In this document: one piece after another, positions 52,320 through 60,392 of the stretch | Numbering within the stretch: the stretch's first letter is position 1 | How the letters are laid out: each line of letters starts with the position of its first letter | DNA from: Limnohabitans sp. 103DPR2 | GTDB lineage: Bacteria > Pseudomonadota > Gammaproteobacteria > Burkholderiales > Burkholderiaceae_C | Assembly: GCF_001412575.1 (NCBI RefSeq) | Contig: NZ_CP011834.1 | Coordinates: 1,054,001 to 1,118,000, forward strand | Length of the DNA: 64,000 bases | Direction: 5' to 3' | Position numbers and translations under genes: made by a program | The notes under the pieces: generated by a model | Seen by the model: the letters and a program-made list of their open reading frames with translations, nothing else | What the model was told of the DNA's origin: nothing | The model's database searches: none

Positions 52320-53696
52320 TCAATGTCGCACTTCGCGACTGGCCCATGAACGCAGTTTTCCGGGATTAAGCAAACCCATCGGGTCAAAGCGTTCCTTCAT
52401 TTTGACCACCGCAGGGTCTAGGTTGTTTTGTTTGCCGTCTTCCACAATGTACACATGTGGGTTGTTGATTTGCACACCATGTGAACGGTAGATGGCCATG
52501 ATTTCGTTCAAACGGGCTTCAGAGGTGTAGTGGATCAGTTGCAAACCGCTGCAGTTGAAATCACCTTCTTTGGTTCGCAGAAATTCCAAGTGCATGAGGA
52601 CTTCACCGCCGAGTTCTTTCTCCAAGGCTTTGACTTGCTCTACATGTTTGGCAGGTGTGAATCCACTTTGAATGTAGGTGAAGTTTTTGTCGACCTTCAG
52701 GGCATGCAGCGTGGTGTGATTCCAGGTGTATTCAATCAAGGTGCGGTTAGAAGATAAGACTTCCTCAGCCGTTTTGTTGTAACAAAATACACCGCCAAAC
52801 GACTTGACCAAATCTTCCACGCCTTCAACGCTTTGGGGTGCCAAAACCATCATGACAGCATGCTGCTTGTCATTGAACAAAGGCATTAGCGGGGCCATGT
52901 AGGTGGGGATGGGCGCTGCCAAAAATGAGACTTCTTTTTTGATCAAGCCTGGTGCTTTGGTCAATTTGCTTGCAAACTCCAAAGCCTGGTCAAAAGATTC
53001 AAACTGCGCCACACATTCTGACCAAGGCACGCAAGGTGACAATGCCACCTCGAGTTCTAGCACGATGCCGTTGGTGCCGTAGGTGTGGTGCAGCAGCATG
53101 GCGTCTGCGCCGCGCAGTTCCACAATTTGAGGCTCAGGCTCGACCGTCATCACACGAACACCCAACACATTGCCGGGGGCGGCCAAGGGGCCGTAGTTGA
53201 TAGAGCCTGCACCACCGAAGCCCCCGCCAAACAAACCACCCAAGGTGGCACTTCTGAAGGTGGAGGGTAACCAGCGCAATTCCATGCCATGCGGACGCGC
53301 TTGAGCATCAAACTCAGACAAGCGAATGCCCGCTTGTGCGCGGCCCACTTGGCTGCGCACCCAGCAAAAAGCGTTGTACCCACTGAGGTCCAAAATGACG
53401 CCGCCAAATAAAGGGGTGGACTGGCCGTAGTTGCCAGTGCCGGTGCCGCGAATGGTCAAGGGGATTTTGGCAATGGCGCAGGCCGATACCACTTGGCGAA
53501 TTTCTTCTTCACTGCGCGGCCGAGCCACCACGTCGCCTGTCTTACCAGCCAAATCGCGTTTCAAAATGGGTGAGAACCATGCAAAGTCTTGCGACAGTCT
53601 AGCGACTCTTGCTGTGTCGGTGATCCATTCCACGCTGGGCAGCATGGCAGGCAAATCGTGGGCTGTGGTGGAAGGCTCTAAGAGCGTGCTGGACAT
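52320..53696 (-). CDS. FAD-linked oxidoreductase of the VAO family
   Basis: A 458-residue flavoprotein with the VAO/PCMH FAD domain: ARPRSEEEIRQVVSACAIAKIPLTIRGTGTGNYGQSTPLFGGVILDLSGY, then WLPSTFRSATLGGLFGGGFGGAGSINYGPLAAPGNVLGVRV. The C-terminal part holds the substrate domain. Relatives oxidise hydroxy acids, aromatic alcohols or heterocycles. The start at 53696 has AAGGA upstream. It is the last gene of a nine-gene minus-strand island that also encodes amidohydrolases and deaminases, so its substrate is probably an intermediate of that pathway. Exact activity unknown. Confidence 0.9.
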   Translation of the reverse strand: MSSTLLEPSTTAHDLPAMLPSVEWITDTARVARLSQDFAWFSPILKRDLAGKTGDVVARPRSEEEIRQVVSACAIAKIPLTIRGTGTGNYGQSTPLFGGVILDLSGYNAFCWVRSQVGRAQAGIRLSEFDAQARPHGMELRWLPSTFRSATLGGLFGGGFGGAGSINYGPLAAPGNVLGVRVMTVEPEPQIVELRGADAMLLHHTYGTNGIVLELEVALSPCVPWSECVAQFESFDQALEFASKLTKAPGLIKKEVSFLAAPIPTYMAPLMPLFNDKQHAVMMVLAPQSVEGVEDLVKSFGGVFCYNKTAEEVLSSNRTLIEYTWNHTTLHALKVDKNFTYIQSGFTPAKHVEQVKALEKELGGEVLMHLEFLRTKEGDFNCSGLQLIHYTSEARLNEIMAIYRSHGVQINNPHVYIVEDGKQNNLDPAVVKMKERFDPMGLLNPGKLRSWASREVRH

Positions 53697-53721
53697 GAAA
53701 ATTCCTTCAATGATTCGATGC

Positions 53722-54546
53722 TTATTCGCCAATCACTTCACTGGCGTGCCATCCACCCAAAGCCTTGCGAGACAGCCAAGACATGAAAAGGAACAGAAAA
53801 ACACCAGTCAATGAAATCAGGAGCAGTGATGCAAACATGCGAGGGATATTGAGCTGAAAACCAGCTTGCAAAATTTGATAGGCCAAGCCAGCACCCGTAC
53901 CGCCAGTGCCTGCAACAAATTCGGCCACCACGGCGCCAATCAAGGACAGGCCGCTGGAAATGCGCAGACCGCCAAAGAAATACGGCAACGCACTGGGGAT
54001 GCGCAGACGCCACAAAACTTGCCAGCGGTTGGCGCGGTTCAATTTGAAATAACTTTGCAAATCGGGCTCGACACTGCGAAGGCCCAGTGTGGTGTTGCTG
54101 ATGATGGGGAACAAGGCCACCAGCGAGGCGCAGATTACCATCGACAAAGTGGGATCTTTGACCCAAATGATGATGAGTGGCGCAATGGCCACAATCGGCG
54201 TGACCTGCAGCAAAACTGCGTAGGGGAAAAAGGCCGCTTCAATGCTTTTGCTCTGGACAAACACAAACGAAATCAATACGCCTAAGACGGTTGCCACCGC
54301 AAAAGCAAACAAAGTGATCTTGACGGTAACCCACAGCGCCAATCCCAGCGCCGCCCAATCGGTGAACAAGGTTTTCATCATCAAGAGGGGCGATGGCACC
54401 AAGTAAGGCGGTAAGTTCAAGCCTGTGACCAAGCCTTGCCAAATGATGATCAAGAACAAACCCACCAAGATGGGATAGATGACTTTTTGAACTTTTGGGT
54501 TGTGTGCCCAAGGTCGAATCAGTTGAGCAACTTGTGGTGCGTTCAT
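53722..54546 (-). CDS. ABC transporter permease (SsuC/TauC/ThiX-like)
   Basis: A 274-residue permease with six helices. Markers are VGLFLIIIWQGLVTGLNLPPYLVPSPLLM and the EAA loop VAEFVAGTGGTGAGLAYQILQAGFQLN. It pairs with the ATPase whose start overlaps its end (ATGA at 54543-54546). The class imports sulfonates, nitrate, pyrimidine precursors or similar small compounds. With the NMT1/THI5-type binding protein it forms a pyrimidine-like importer candidate. Confidence 0.93.
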   Translation of the reverse strand: MNAPQVAQLIRPWAHNPKVQKVIYPILVGLFLIIIWQGLVTGLNLPPYLVPSPLLMMKTLFTDWAALGLALWVTVKITLFAFAVATVLGVLISFVFVQSKSIEAAFFPYAVLLQVTPIVAIAPLIIIWVKDPTLSMVICASLVALFPIISNTTLGLRSVEPDLQSYFKLNRANRWQVLWRLRIPSALPYFFGGLRISSGLSLIGAVVAEFVAGTGGTGAGLAYQILQAGFQLNIPRMFASLLLISLTGVFLFLFMSWLSRKALGGWHASEVIGE

Positions 54547-55340
54547 GAGAAGTGGGCCTCCTGGCCTGCACTGGCCCGCATCAAACTGTTTTGCAGTTTT
54601 TTGGCATGTTGGCTGAATGCGGTTGAGACCATGAAGTCAGAAGTGCGAGGGTAAGCATCGGGAATGACAAACTCTTCCACAATGCGACCTGGGCGAGCGG
54701 CCATCATGACCACGCGGTTGGACAAGAACACGGCCTCGTGAATGGAGTGCGTGACAAATATCACGGTGAGTTTTTTCTTTTGCCAGAGCTCTAGCAACTC
54801 AGCATCTAAGCGGTGACGGGTGATTTCATCCAGAGCGCCGAATGGTTCGTCCATCAACAGCAAGTCGGGATCGGTGACCAAACCGCGCGCAATGGACACG
54901 CGCATCTGCATGCCACCCGACAAGGCACGCGGCAATGCTTTCGCAAATTTAGACAGGCCTACCAAGGCCAGAACTTCTTTGACTTTTTCGTCGGCAATGA
55001 CTTTGTCGACGCCTGCCAATTCCAATGGCAATCTGACATTCTTTTCTACAGAGGCCCAAGGCATGAGCGTGGGCGACTGAAAGACGAAAGACATTTTTTT
55101 CCCAGATTCAGCCAATTGCTGAACTGGCTTGCGCCAGAGCAACAATCGGCCGTCTGTGGGCTCTAATAAACCTGCCACCATCTTGAGCAAGGTGCTTTTG
55201 CCACAGCCAGAAGGTCCTAGCAAAGTGACAAACTCACCTTCTTCAATGCGAAGGTCCACAGGCAGCAAGGCTTGTGTGCCATTGTTGTAAGTTTTGTTGG
55301 CGGACAAAACCTCAACTGCGGGAGCAGGTGCGTGGATCAA
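54543..55340 (-). CDS. ABC transporter ATP-binding protein (SsuB/TauB-like)
   Basis: A 265-residue ATPase with Walker [10 protein letters not shown], signature LSGGMQMRVSIARGLV and Walker B LLLMDEPFGALDEITRHRL, typical of the nitrate/sulfonate/taurine class. It overlaps the permease and the binding-protein genes by 4 bases each (ATGA), so the three are tightly coupled. It supplies energy for uptake of the compound used by the neighbouring degradation genes. Confidence 0.95.
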   Translation of the reverse strand: MIHAPAPAVEVLSANKTYNNGTQALLPVDLRIEEGEFVTLLGPSGCGKSTLLKMVAGLLEPTDGRLLLWRKPVQQLAESGKKMSFVFQSPTLMPWASVEKNVRLPLELAGVDKVIADEKVKEVLALVGLSKFAKALPRALSGGMQMRVSIARGLVTDPDLLLMDEPFGALDEITRHRLDAELLELWQKKKLTVIFVTHSIHEAVFLSNRVVMMAARPGRIVEEFVIPDAYPRTSDFMVSTAFSQHAKKLQNSLMRASAGQEAHFS

Positions 55341-56347
55341 GGCATCACCTTGGCGTCTTTGATGAAACTCAAGTTGTATGACTTGCTCATTTCAACCTTG
55401 GCAGGGTCGATGAGTTTGGCAGCGACCAAGAAATCGAAGCTGGCTTTGGCGCGTACATCGGTCATGATGCCAATGCCCATCTTGGCGGCATCACCCCCTG
55501 TGACCATGCCCATTTCTTTCAACTTGCTCACGCTGTAAGCCAATTGTTCATCGGTCATGTTGGGGTTGTCTTTCTTGATCAAAGCATTGGCGGGTGCTGG
55601 ATCGGCCAAATAACTCTTCCAGCCTTCCATCGATGCTTTGACAAATGAAGCCACGGCCTTGGTGCGTGTTTGAACCGTTTTGTCCATGCAAGAAATGGTG
55701 GTTGCGTAGGCGGGATAACCAAAATCACTGAACATCAAGGTGTTGGCTTTGACGCCCGCTTTTTGAATAGCGAAAGGCTCAGATGTGAGGTAGCCCTGTT
55801 GCGCCACATTGGGGTCGGCTACAAAGGGTTGAATGTTGAAGGTGTAGGGGCGCGTTTGTGCATCTGTAAAGCCAAACTTGGCTTTCAACCAGGGCCAGTA
55901 ACCACGGTGCGCTGAAGAAGCAATCAAAATGGTTTTACCCTTCAGGTCTTCAAACTTCTTGACATCGTCGTGTGCAATCAAAACCTGTGGATCTTTTTGA
56001 AACACAGCACCCACGGTGGTCACGGGCACACCACCCTCGCGCACTTGAATCATTTGCAAATCGCTGGAGCCCATGACGCAATCGGCTTGATCTGCTGCCA
56101 TCAATTGAACGATGTTGACTTGCGGGCCGCCCATTTTGACGGTCACATCCAAGCCATACTTTTTGTAAATGCCAGTGGCAACAGCTTGGTAAAAGCCACC
56201 GTGCTCTGCTTGCGCATACCAGTTGGTCATGTAGGTAAATTTTTCTTGCGCTTGCACAGGCTGAAGACCGGCAAGGCTCATGAGTCCAATGCACAGACTT
56301 GTGCGCACGGCTGCAGCGGTCGAAGATTTGAAGCTGAAATGTTTCAA
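55337..56347 (-). CDS. NMT1/THI5-like ABC transporter substrate-binding protein
   Basis: A 336-residue protein with a signal peptide ending QPVQAQ and the NMT1/THI5 fold: FTYMTNWYAQAEHGGFYQAVATGIYKKYGLDVTVKMGGPQVNIVQLMAADQADCVMG. Relatives bind thiamine precursors, formylaminopyrimidine or other aromatic N-compounds. The start is TTG at 56347, chosen because GAGGAG lies 6 bases upstream; the longer frame has no signal peptide at its start. It is 72 bases after the creatininase gene. Confidence 0.92.
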   Translation of the reverse strand: MKHFSFKSSTAAAVRTSLCIGLMSLAGLQPVQAQEKFTYMTNWYAQAEHGGFYQAVATGIYKKYGLDVTVKMGGPQVNIVQLMAADQADCVMGSSDLQMIQVREGGVPVTTVGAVFQKDPQVLIAHDDVKKFEDLKGKTILIASSAHRGYWPWLKAKFGFTDAQTRPYTFNIQPFVADPNVAQQGYLTSEPFAIQKAGVKANTLMFSDFGYPAYATTISCMDKTVQTRTKAVASFVKASMEGWKSYLADPAPANALIKKDNPNMTDEQLAYSVSKLKEMGMVTGGDAAKMGIGIMTDVRAKASFDFLVAAKLIDPAKVEMSKSYNLSFIKDAKVMP

Positions 56348-56419
56348 GATGAACTCCTCAATGTGAAAAAGCTTGAATGAACAGGTGACGGAATTGAATC
56401 CATGTGTGAATTGCATCTT

Positions 56420-57277
56420 TCATGCCAATCCGTCTTGGATGTGGCCTTGGTGTTGTGCTCGGCCCCAAGTGGGCTCTGCGCGAGGCGCCCATGTCAGTTC
56501 GTGAAGCTCTGTGATGGCCTGTGCCCAACTGTTGGCCAATGAGTCCAAGATGTGCAAGCCCTGCTCGCGGGTGGCAGGCAATGGATCGCCAATGATGCCG
56601 CTGGGGCCAAAGTCGCGAGCGCTCCAAGCACACGCAGGGCGACCATCGGGTGACAATAATTTAGAGGGGAACTCTGCGGGATAGTTGCTGACCGCCTTGT
56701 CCATGTGCACCGTTTCGGGGGCCAATGCCAACATCAGTGCAGTTTCTGCATGACCTGCGTGCATGGCCAGCTTTTTTTCTTTGTCAGACAGGTACTGTCC
56801 AGCAGTGTGGGGCACGCGCCAAGTGAAGCTGGGCACCACAATGAAGTCGCCATGGCGCAAACGCAATTCACGGGCCGAAATTTCCATGACTTGGGGTTGA
56901 CCACCATGGCCATTCACAATCAACAACTTTCTAAAACCAGCGCGATAAACCGACTCACCTATTTCGTTCATGGTGGCCAACAAGGTTTCGCCCGTCAGGG
57001 TCATGGTGCCTGGAAAGTGGAGGTGTTCCTCAGACTTGCCATAAGTGATGGGTGCCATGGCATAAGCGGGAACGTGGTCTGGCAAGCGTGCCAGTGCATG
57101 TCCCACAACGCCTGCACTGATGGTGGTGTCCACAGAACAGGGCAAATGAGGGCCGTGCTGTTCGGTGGCACCAGTGGGCAAGACAATCACGGTGTTGGCT
57201 TTGTCGGGCAGCGCTGCAATTTCTGTCCAGCTCAAATAAGGCAGGTAACGACTGGGAGGGTTGTAGGCGTGAAGCAT
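56420..57277 (-). CDS. Creatininase family amidohydrolase
   Basis: A 285-residue metal enzyme of the creatininase family: VIVLPTGATEQHGPHLPCSVDTTIS (metal Glu, His and Asp), LIVNGHGGQPQV and HAGHAETALMLAL. Family members open cyclic amides (creatinine, formamides, riboflavin-pathway intermediates). Substrate is not set by sequence, but the deaminase, amidohydrolase and Rid-family neighbours point to an N-heterocycle. It is followed by the importer genes and preceded by the Rid-family gene. Confidence 0.92.
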   Translation of the reverse strand: MLHAYNPPSRYLPYLSWTEIAALPDKANTVIVLPTGATEQHGPHLPCSVDTTISAGVVGHALARLPDHVPAYAMAPITYGKSEEHLHFPGTMTLTGETLLATMNEIGESVYRAGFRKLLIVNGHGGQPQVMEISARELRLRHGDFIVVPSFTWRVPHTAGQYLSDKEKKLAMHAGHAETALMLALAPETVHMDKAVSNYPAEFPSKLLSPDGRPACAWSARDFGPSGIIGDPLPATREQGLHILDSLANSWAQAITELHELTWAPRAEPTWGRAQHQGHIQDGLA

Positions 57278-57304
57278 GGTGTTCTGTAGAGTGGAATGAA
57301 TGCA

Positions 57305-57754
57305 TTAGCGCAATGGCAACCACAGCGTGGCTTCCACTTCGATCAAGATGTCTGAAGAGGGCAGCATGCCGCTCACTTCGACGACGGTGGAAACGGGTGG
57401 GTCCCCAGGGAAAAACTGTTTGCGGACGCGGCTGTATAAGGGAAAGTGGTCGAGGTTTTTAAAGTATTGGACCAACTTGAAGACATCTGACATTTGGCCG
57501 CCAGCACTTTCCACTGTGCGTTGAATGCTGTTCAAGACATACCAACTTTGCGCCAAGATGGGGCCTTCTTTGTAGTCGGTTGAGAACTCGCCCGTTTGAC
57601 CAATTTGTTGGGCAGCTTCGCTAGGAATATCACCGTAGCCTTTGACAATTTTTCCTGCCTGCGGATCCACGGCAATCACGCCAGAGAGAAATACGTAATC
57701 GCCTGCGCGTCGCCATGCGGCGTAACGGGCCAAGGGTTGTGCAAAGTTGTTCAT
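57305..57754 (-). CDS. Rid-family (RidA/YjgF/RutC-like) protein without the usual arginine
   Basis: A 149-residue protein of the Rid fold: RRAGDYVFLSGVIAVDPQAGKIV and the C-terminal STVVEVSGMLPSSDILIEVEATLWL. True RidA enzymes use an Arg in the A-R-S-x-V-E-V segment to hold the carboxylate; here the segment reads PPVSTVVEV, so that Arg is missing. It may therefore be a Rid subfamily with another substrate. It is longer than RidA (about 128) by a 20-residue insertion near the middle. It lies between the cytosine-deaminase-like and creatininase-like genes. Confidence 0.85.
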   Translation of the reverse strand: MNNFAQPLARYAAWRRAGDYVFLSGVIAVDPQAGKIVKGYGDIPSEAAQQIGQTGEFSTDYKEGPILAQSWYVLNSIQRTVESAGGQMSDVFKLVQYFKNLDHFPLYSRVRKQFFPGDPPVSTVVEVSGMLPSSDILIEVEATLWLPLR

Positions 57755-57774
57755 GGGGGTGTTTATCCGAGTGA

Positions 57775-59010
57775 TCAAGCAAGAAGGCCGTTTCGCACCA
57801 CAAGCCGTTTGTGCGTTTGTGAGGGGAAGCCCCACAGATTGGCTTGCTCAAACACCATGAAATTGGCGGCCGATCCAATTTGGAAAGGTGCGTCTTGTGC
57901 ATCACCGGTTAGCCAGTCTGTGCGGCAAATGCTTTGCGTGGCATCGTCAAACACTTGCGGTAATTGAGCTGCCAGAGCGCCCGTGCTCAGTGCCTCTAAG
58001 GGGTCGTAACTGCCAAAGGTACAGAAGGGGTCTTGGACGTTGTCGCTGGCCACCATGACGGGTATGTGGCGTGCGCGGGCCTCTTGCACCAAGGTCAGGC
58101 CACGCTTGGTTGGCGTTTTGCCTGTCACGGCATCTTGCAGCAGCAGGTTGGTCAGCGGCAGTGTGACCAAGCTCATGTTGACTTTGGCCACTTCGTCGAG
58201 TGTGCGCAAGGCCAGTAAGCTGTCTTGTGCAGACAGCGCACAGGTATGGCCGCACACCACATGCCCTTCAAAGCCAATGTCGCGCATGATTTCGGTTGCG
58301 CGCAATAAACCTTGGGCCGCAGGGTTCAGTTCTTCGTCCATGTGCAGGTCGACATTCAAACCTTCTGCTTGGGCAGCGGCAAACAGATTTTTCAAGGCTT
58401 GCAAATCCCAGTTGCTGGTGTGCACAAAACCACCCAGCAATGCACCGGGCCCGCTGGCGGCCACTTGCTTGGCCAAGCTTCGCGCTTGGGCTGCATCGGC
58501 ATACAAATGCAAGGGGATGAGGCTCACGCGTTCGATGGCGATCTTGCCCTTCCAGTCAGAGGCCAAATCACGCAGAACTTGCCAAGCGATGGGTTTTGCC
58601 TTGGGCTCCCACCAATCGCAGTGCGTGCGCAAGTGTTGGACGCCCGCCTCAAAGGACCACGTGAGGCCTTGATTGGCACGTTGGTAAACATCTTCAGGCG
58701 TCCAGTGCGCGCGGTCGCTCATCATGGCCTGAATGGCGCCTAGCAAACCTGGGGTGATGTCGCCCATTCTGCTTTTGGTCAATGTTTTGTCGAGGTGCGT
58801 GTGGGCATCGACCATGAGTGGCAGGGTGAGTGCGCCTTGGATGTCCCAGATGGGCAAGGCCAATGGATTGGCGGAAGCTGCTTCAATTTTCTCGAGCTTT
58901 CCGTTCACCACGGCGATGTCCACCAACTGGTCGGTCGAGTGCGTGTTCAGCCATTGGGGCAATCGAGCACCTTTGAGTAAAAAAGAAGAGGTAGCGGGAT
59001 GGGGTGTCAT
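57775..59010 (-). CDS. Cytosine-deaminase-like amidohydrolase
   Basis: A 411-residue TIM-barrel metal hydrolase with HxH (His70, His72 in AHTHLDKT), His223 in DLHMDEELN, His255 in VCGHTCAL and Asp323 in VASDNVQDPF. This set is the CodA/TrzA-like metal site. The family deaminates cytosine, creatinine, isoguanine or triazines. It overlaps the reductase gene by 4 bases (ATGA at 59007-59010). The substrate probably belongs to the same ring as that of the deaminase upstream. Confidence 0.9.
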   Translation of the reverse strand: MTPHPATSSFLLKGARLPQWLNTHSTDQLVDIAVVNGKLEKIEAASANPLALPIWDIQGALTLPLMVDAHTHLDKTLTKSRMGDITPGLLGAIQAMMSDRAHWTPEDVYQRANQGLTWSFEAGVQHLRTHCDWWEPKAKPIAWQVLRDLASDWKGKIAIERVSLIPLHLYADAAQARSLAKQVAASGPGALLGGFVHTSNWDLQALKNLFAAAQAEGLNVDLHMDEELNPAAQGLLRATEIMRDIGFEGHVVCGHTCALSAQDSLLALRTLDEVAKVNMSLVTLPLTNLLLQDAVTGKTPTKRGLTLVQEARARHIPVMVASDNVQDPFCTFGSYDPLEALSTGALAAQLPQVFDDATQSICRTDWLTGDAQDAPFQIGSAANFMVFEQANLWGFPSQTHKRLVVRNGLLA

Positions 59011-59594
59011 GCGAATGTCGCCATGGCTTGACTCACCTTGGCTTTGAATTGAGAGAGGGAGGAAGGGGTGGCCACGTTCATGTGATAGTGCGCGTGATAG
59101 TCCACACGGCTGCCACCACCTGTCAGCAGTTTCAAATACCGGGTGATGATTTTTCTGGGAGGATCGCCCATGTACCAAGCCGTCCAGCGGGGTCTGCCAT
59201 AGGTCACCACAGCGGATATGCGCTTGATGTGGGTCAGGGATGGCTTGACGTTTTGGGGGTCGCTTAAGTCAAAGGCCACACCGGGCATCAGCACACGGTC
59301 GAAGTAGCCCTTGAGCATGGCAGGCAAGCCAAAGCACCAAGTTGGAAAGCAAAACACCAAAGCTTCTGCGTTGCGCAATCTGTCAACGTAGGTTTGCACT
59401 GGCTTTTCGTTGTCGGGTACTTCGTGATAACCCAGTCGCTCTTCGCGGCTCATGACGGGGTTGAAATTTTCTGCGTAGAGGTCGCAATCGTCGACTTCGT
59501 GTCCCGCCAACTTGAGTTGAGTCACAACTTCTGCGTGAAGGGCTGCGTTGTAGCTCGATTCAACAGGGTGACAAAAAATGACCAGAACGCGCAT
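59007..59594 (-). CDS. NAD(P)H dehydrogenase (quinone)-like flavodoxin-fold protein
   Basis: A 195-residue protein: MRVLVIFCHPVESSYNAALHAEVV, LVFCFPTWCFGLPAMLKGYFDRVLMPGVAFDL and VVTYGRPRWTAWYMGDPPRK, as in NQO1/MdaB/YwrO-type reductases that use FMN or FAD. It could reduce a quinone or an azo/nitro compound, or feed electrons to the divergent Rieske oxygenase, though no ferredoxin domain is visible. The start at 59594 is ATG. It lies after a 202-base gap from the deaminase gene that holds no open gene. Confidence 0.88.
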   Translation of the reverse strand: MRVLVIFCHPVESSYNAALHAEVVTQLKLAGHEVDDCDLYAENFNPVMSREERLGYHEVPDNEKPVQTYVDRLRNAEALVFCFPTWCFGLPAMLKGYFDRVLMPGVAFDLSDPQNVKPSLTHIKRISAVVTYGRPRWTAWYMGDPPRKIITRYLKLLTGGGSRVDYHAHYHMNVATPSSLSQFKAKVSQAMATFA

Positions 59595-59796
59595 GACTGA
59601 AAGTGCCTCTAGAGACGGATGTGGACATCTGAAGATGCAGATGCGCTCACGTTTCAATCATTGCAAGCCGCGTGCCATGTTCAATTTCAAGGAGTGTGCA
59701 GCGCTGTTTCAATAAAAGACAGGAAAGAGGTGGTTCGCACAATTCTGGCGCACCCTTGTGAGGCATGCATCCAGCTTTGGTGCAGACATGCACACT

Positions 59797-60300
59797 TTAG
59801 GATTTCCAGAAGCCTTCATGAACTTGGCTGGCATCGTGGATCAAGGCAGGGCCAATGCATTCAATGGGATGAGAGGAGGCGTTGAAGACATCTCTGCAAG
59901 ACAGTTCAGCGTCTTTTTGTTCAAGCAGTTCACCTCTGAAAATGCGGAGCCTCTCTGCATCAATGCCGTAGATGACGCGCTGAATGCCCGACCAAAAAAT
60001 AGCGCCTGCGCACATCACACAAGGCTCTGCCGATGAGTACAGCGTCGCTTCTGCCAAGACGGACCTGGCATGTTTGGGGCTGAGCATTCGAACGGCAGTC
60101 GTTTCTGCATGGCCTGTGCAGTCACCTGTTTCGGTGGTGTTGCAGAAGGCTTCTGCCAACAACTCGCCCTGCTTGGAGATGACCACCGCACCAAACGGCC
60201 GGTTGCCTCTGGCTCGTGCGACTGCAGACATGCGAATGGCATCGCGCAAATAGGTGGCGTCAGTGTCTGACAATTTCATTTCTGTGGGGTATTGGGACAT
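59797..60300 (-). CDS. Nucleoside/nucleobase deaminase (CDA fold, guanine-deaminase-like)
   Basis: A 167-residue zinc deaminase with HAE (His64, Glu66) and PCVMC (Cys94, Cys97). It resembles the small guanine deaminase/TadA-like branch: RGNRPFGAVVI, GDCTGHAETTAVRML and SAEPCVMCAGAIFWSGIQRVIYG. It removes an amino group from a base or a similar amine. AAGGAG before ATG 60300 supports the start. It is divergent from the Rieske gene and probably heads the minus-strand catabolic operon. Confidence 0.9.
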   Translation of the reverse strand: MSQYPTEMKLSDTDATYLRDAIRMSAVARARGNRPFGAVVISKQGELLAEAFCNTTETGDCTGHAETTAVRMLSPKHARSVLAEATLYSSAEPCVMCAGAIFWSGIQRVIYGIDAERLRIFRGELLEQKDAELSCRDVFNASSHPIECIGPALIHDASQVHEGFWKS

Positions 60301-60360
60301 GGCACACTCCTTAGATCGATGCCTTGTGATGCACACGACGTGCCAACTGCTTGGCCCAGG

Positions 60361-60380
60361 ATTTGCAGGACAATTTGCAG
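60361..60380 (+). repeat. Direct repeat in the deaminase/Rieske divergent region
   Basis: ATTTGCAG occurs at 60361-60368 and again at 60373-60380, with a 12-bp period, just before the Rieske ribosome site. This may be a regulator-binding repeat; the second copy overlaps GAGGAG, so it may be chance. Confidence 0.25.
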
Positions 60381-60392
60381 AGGAGCTCTTTC

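Noticed and set aside
59595..59796. Possible small gene or RNA in the 202-base gap before the reductase gene
   Set aside because: No open frame with a start signal; only a GTGCA-GACA-TGCAC mini-hairpin, which is too short to call.
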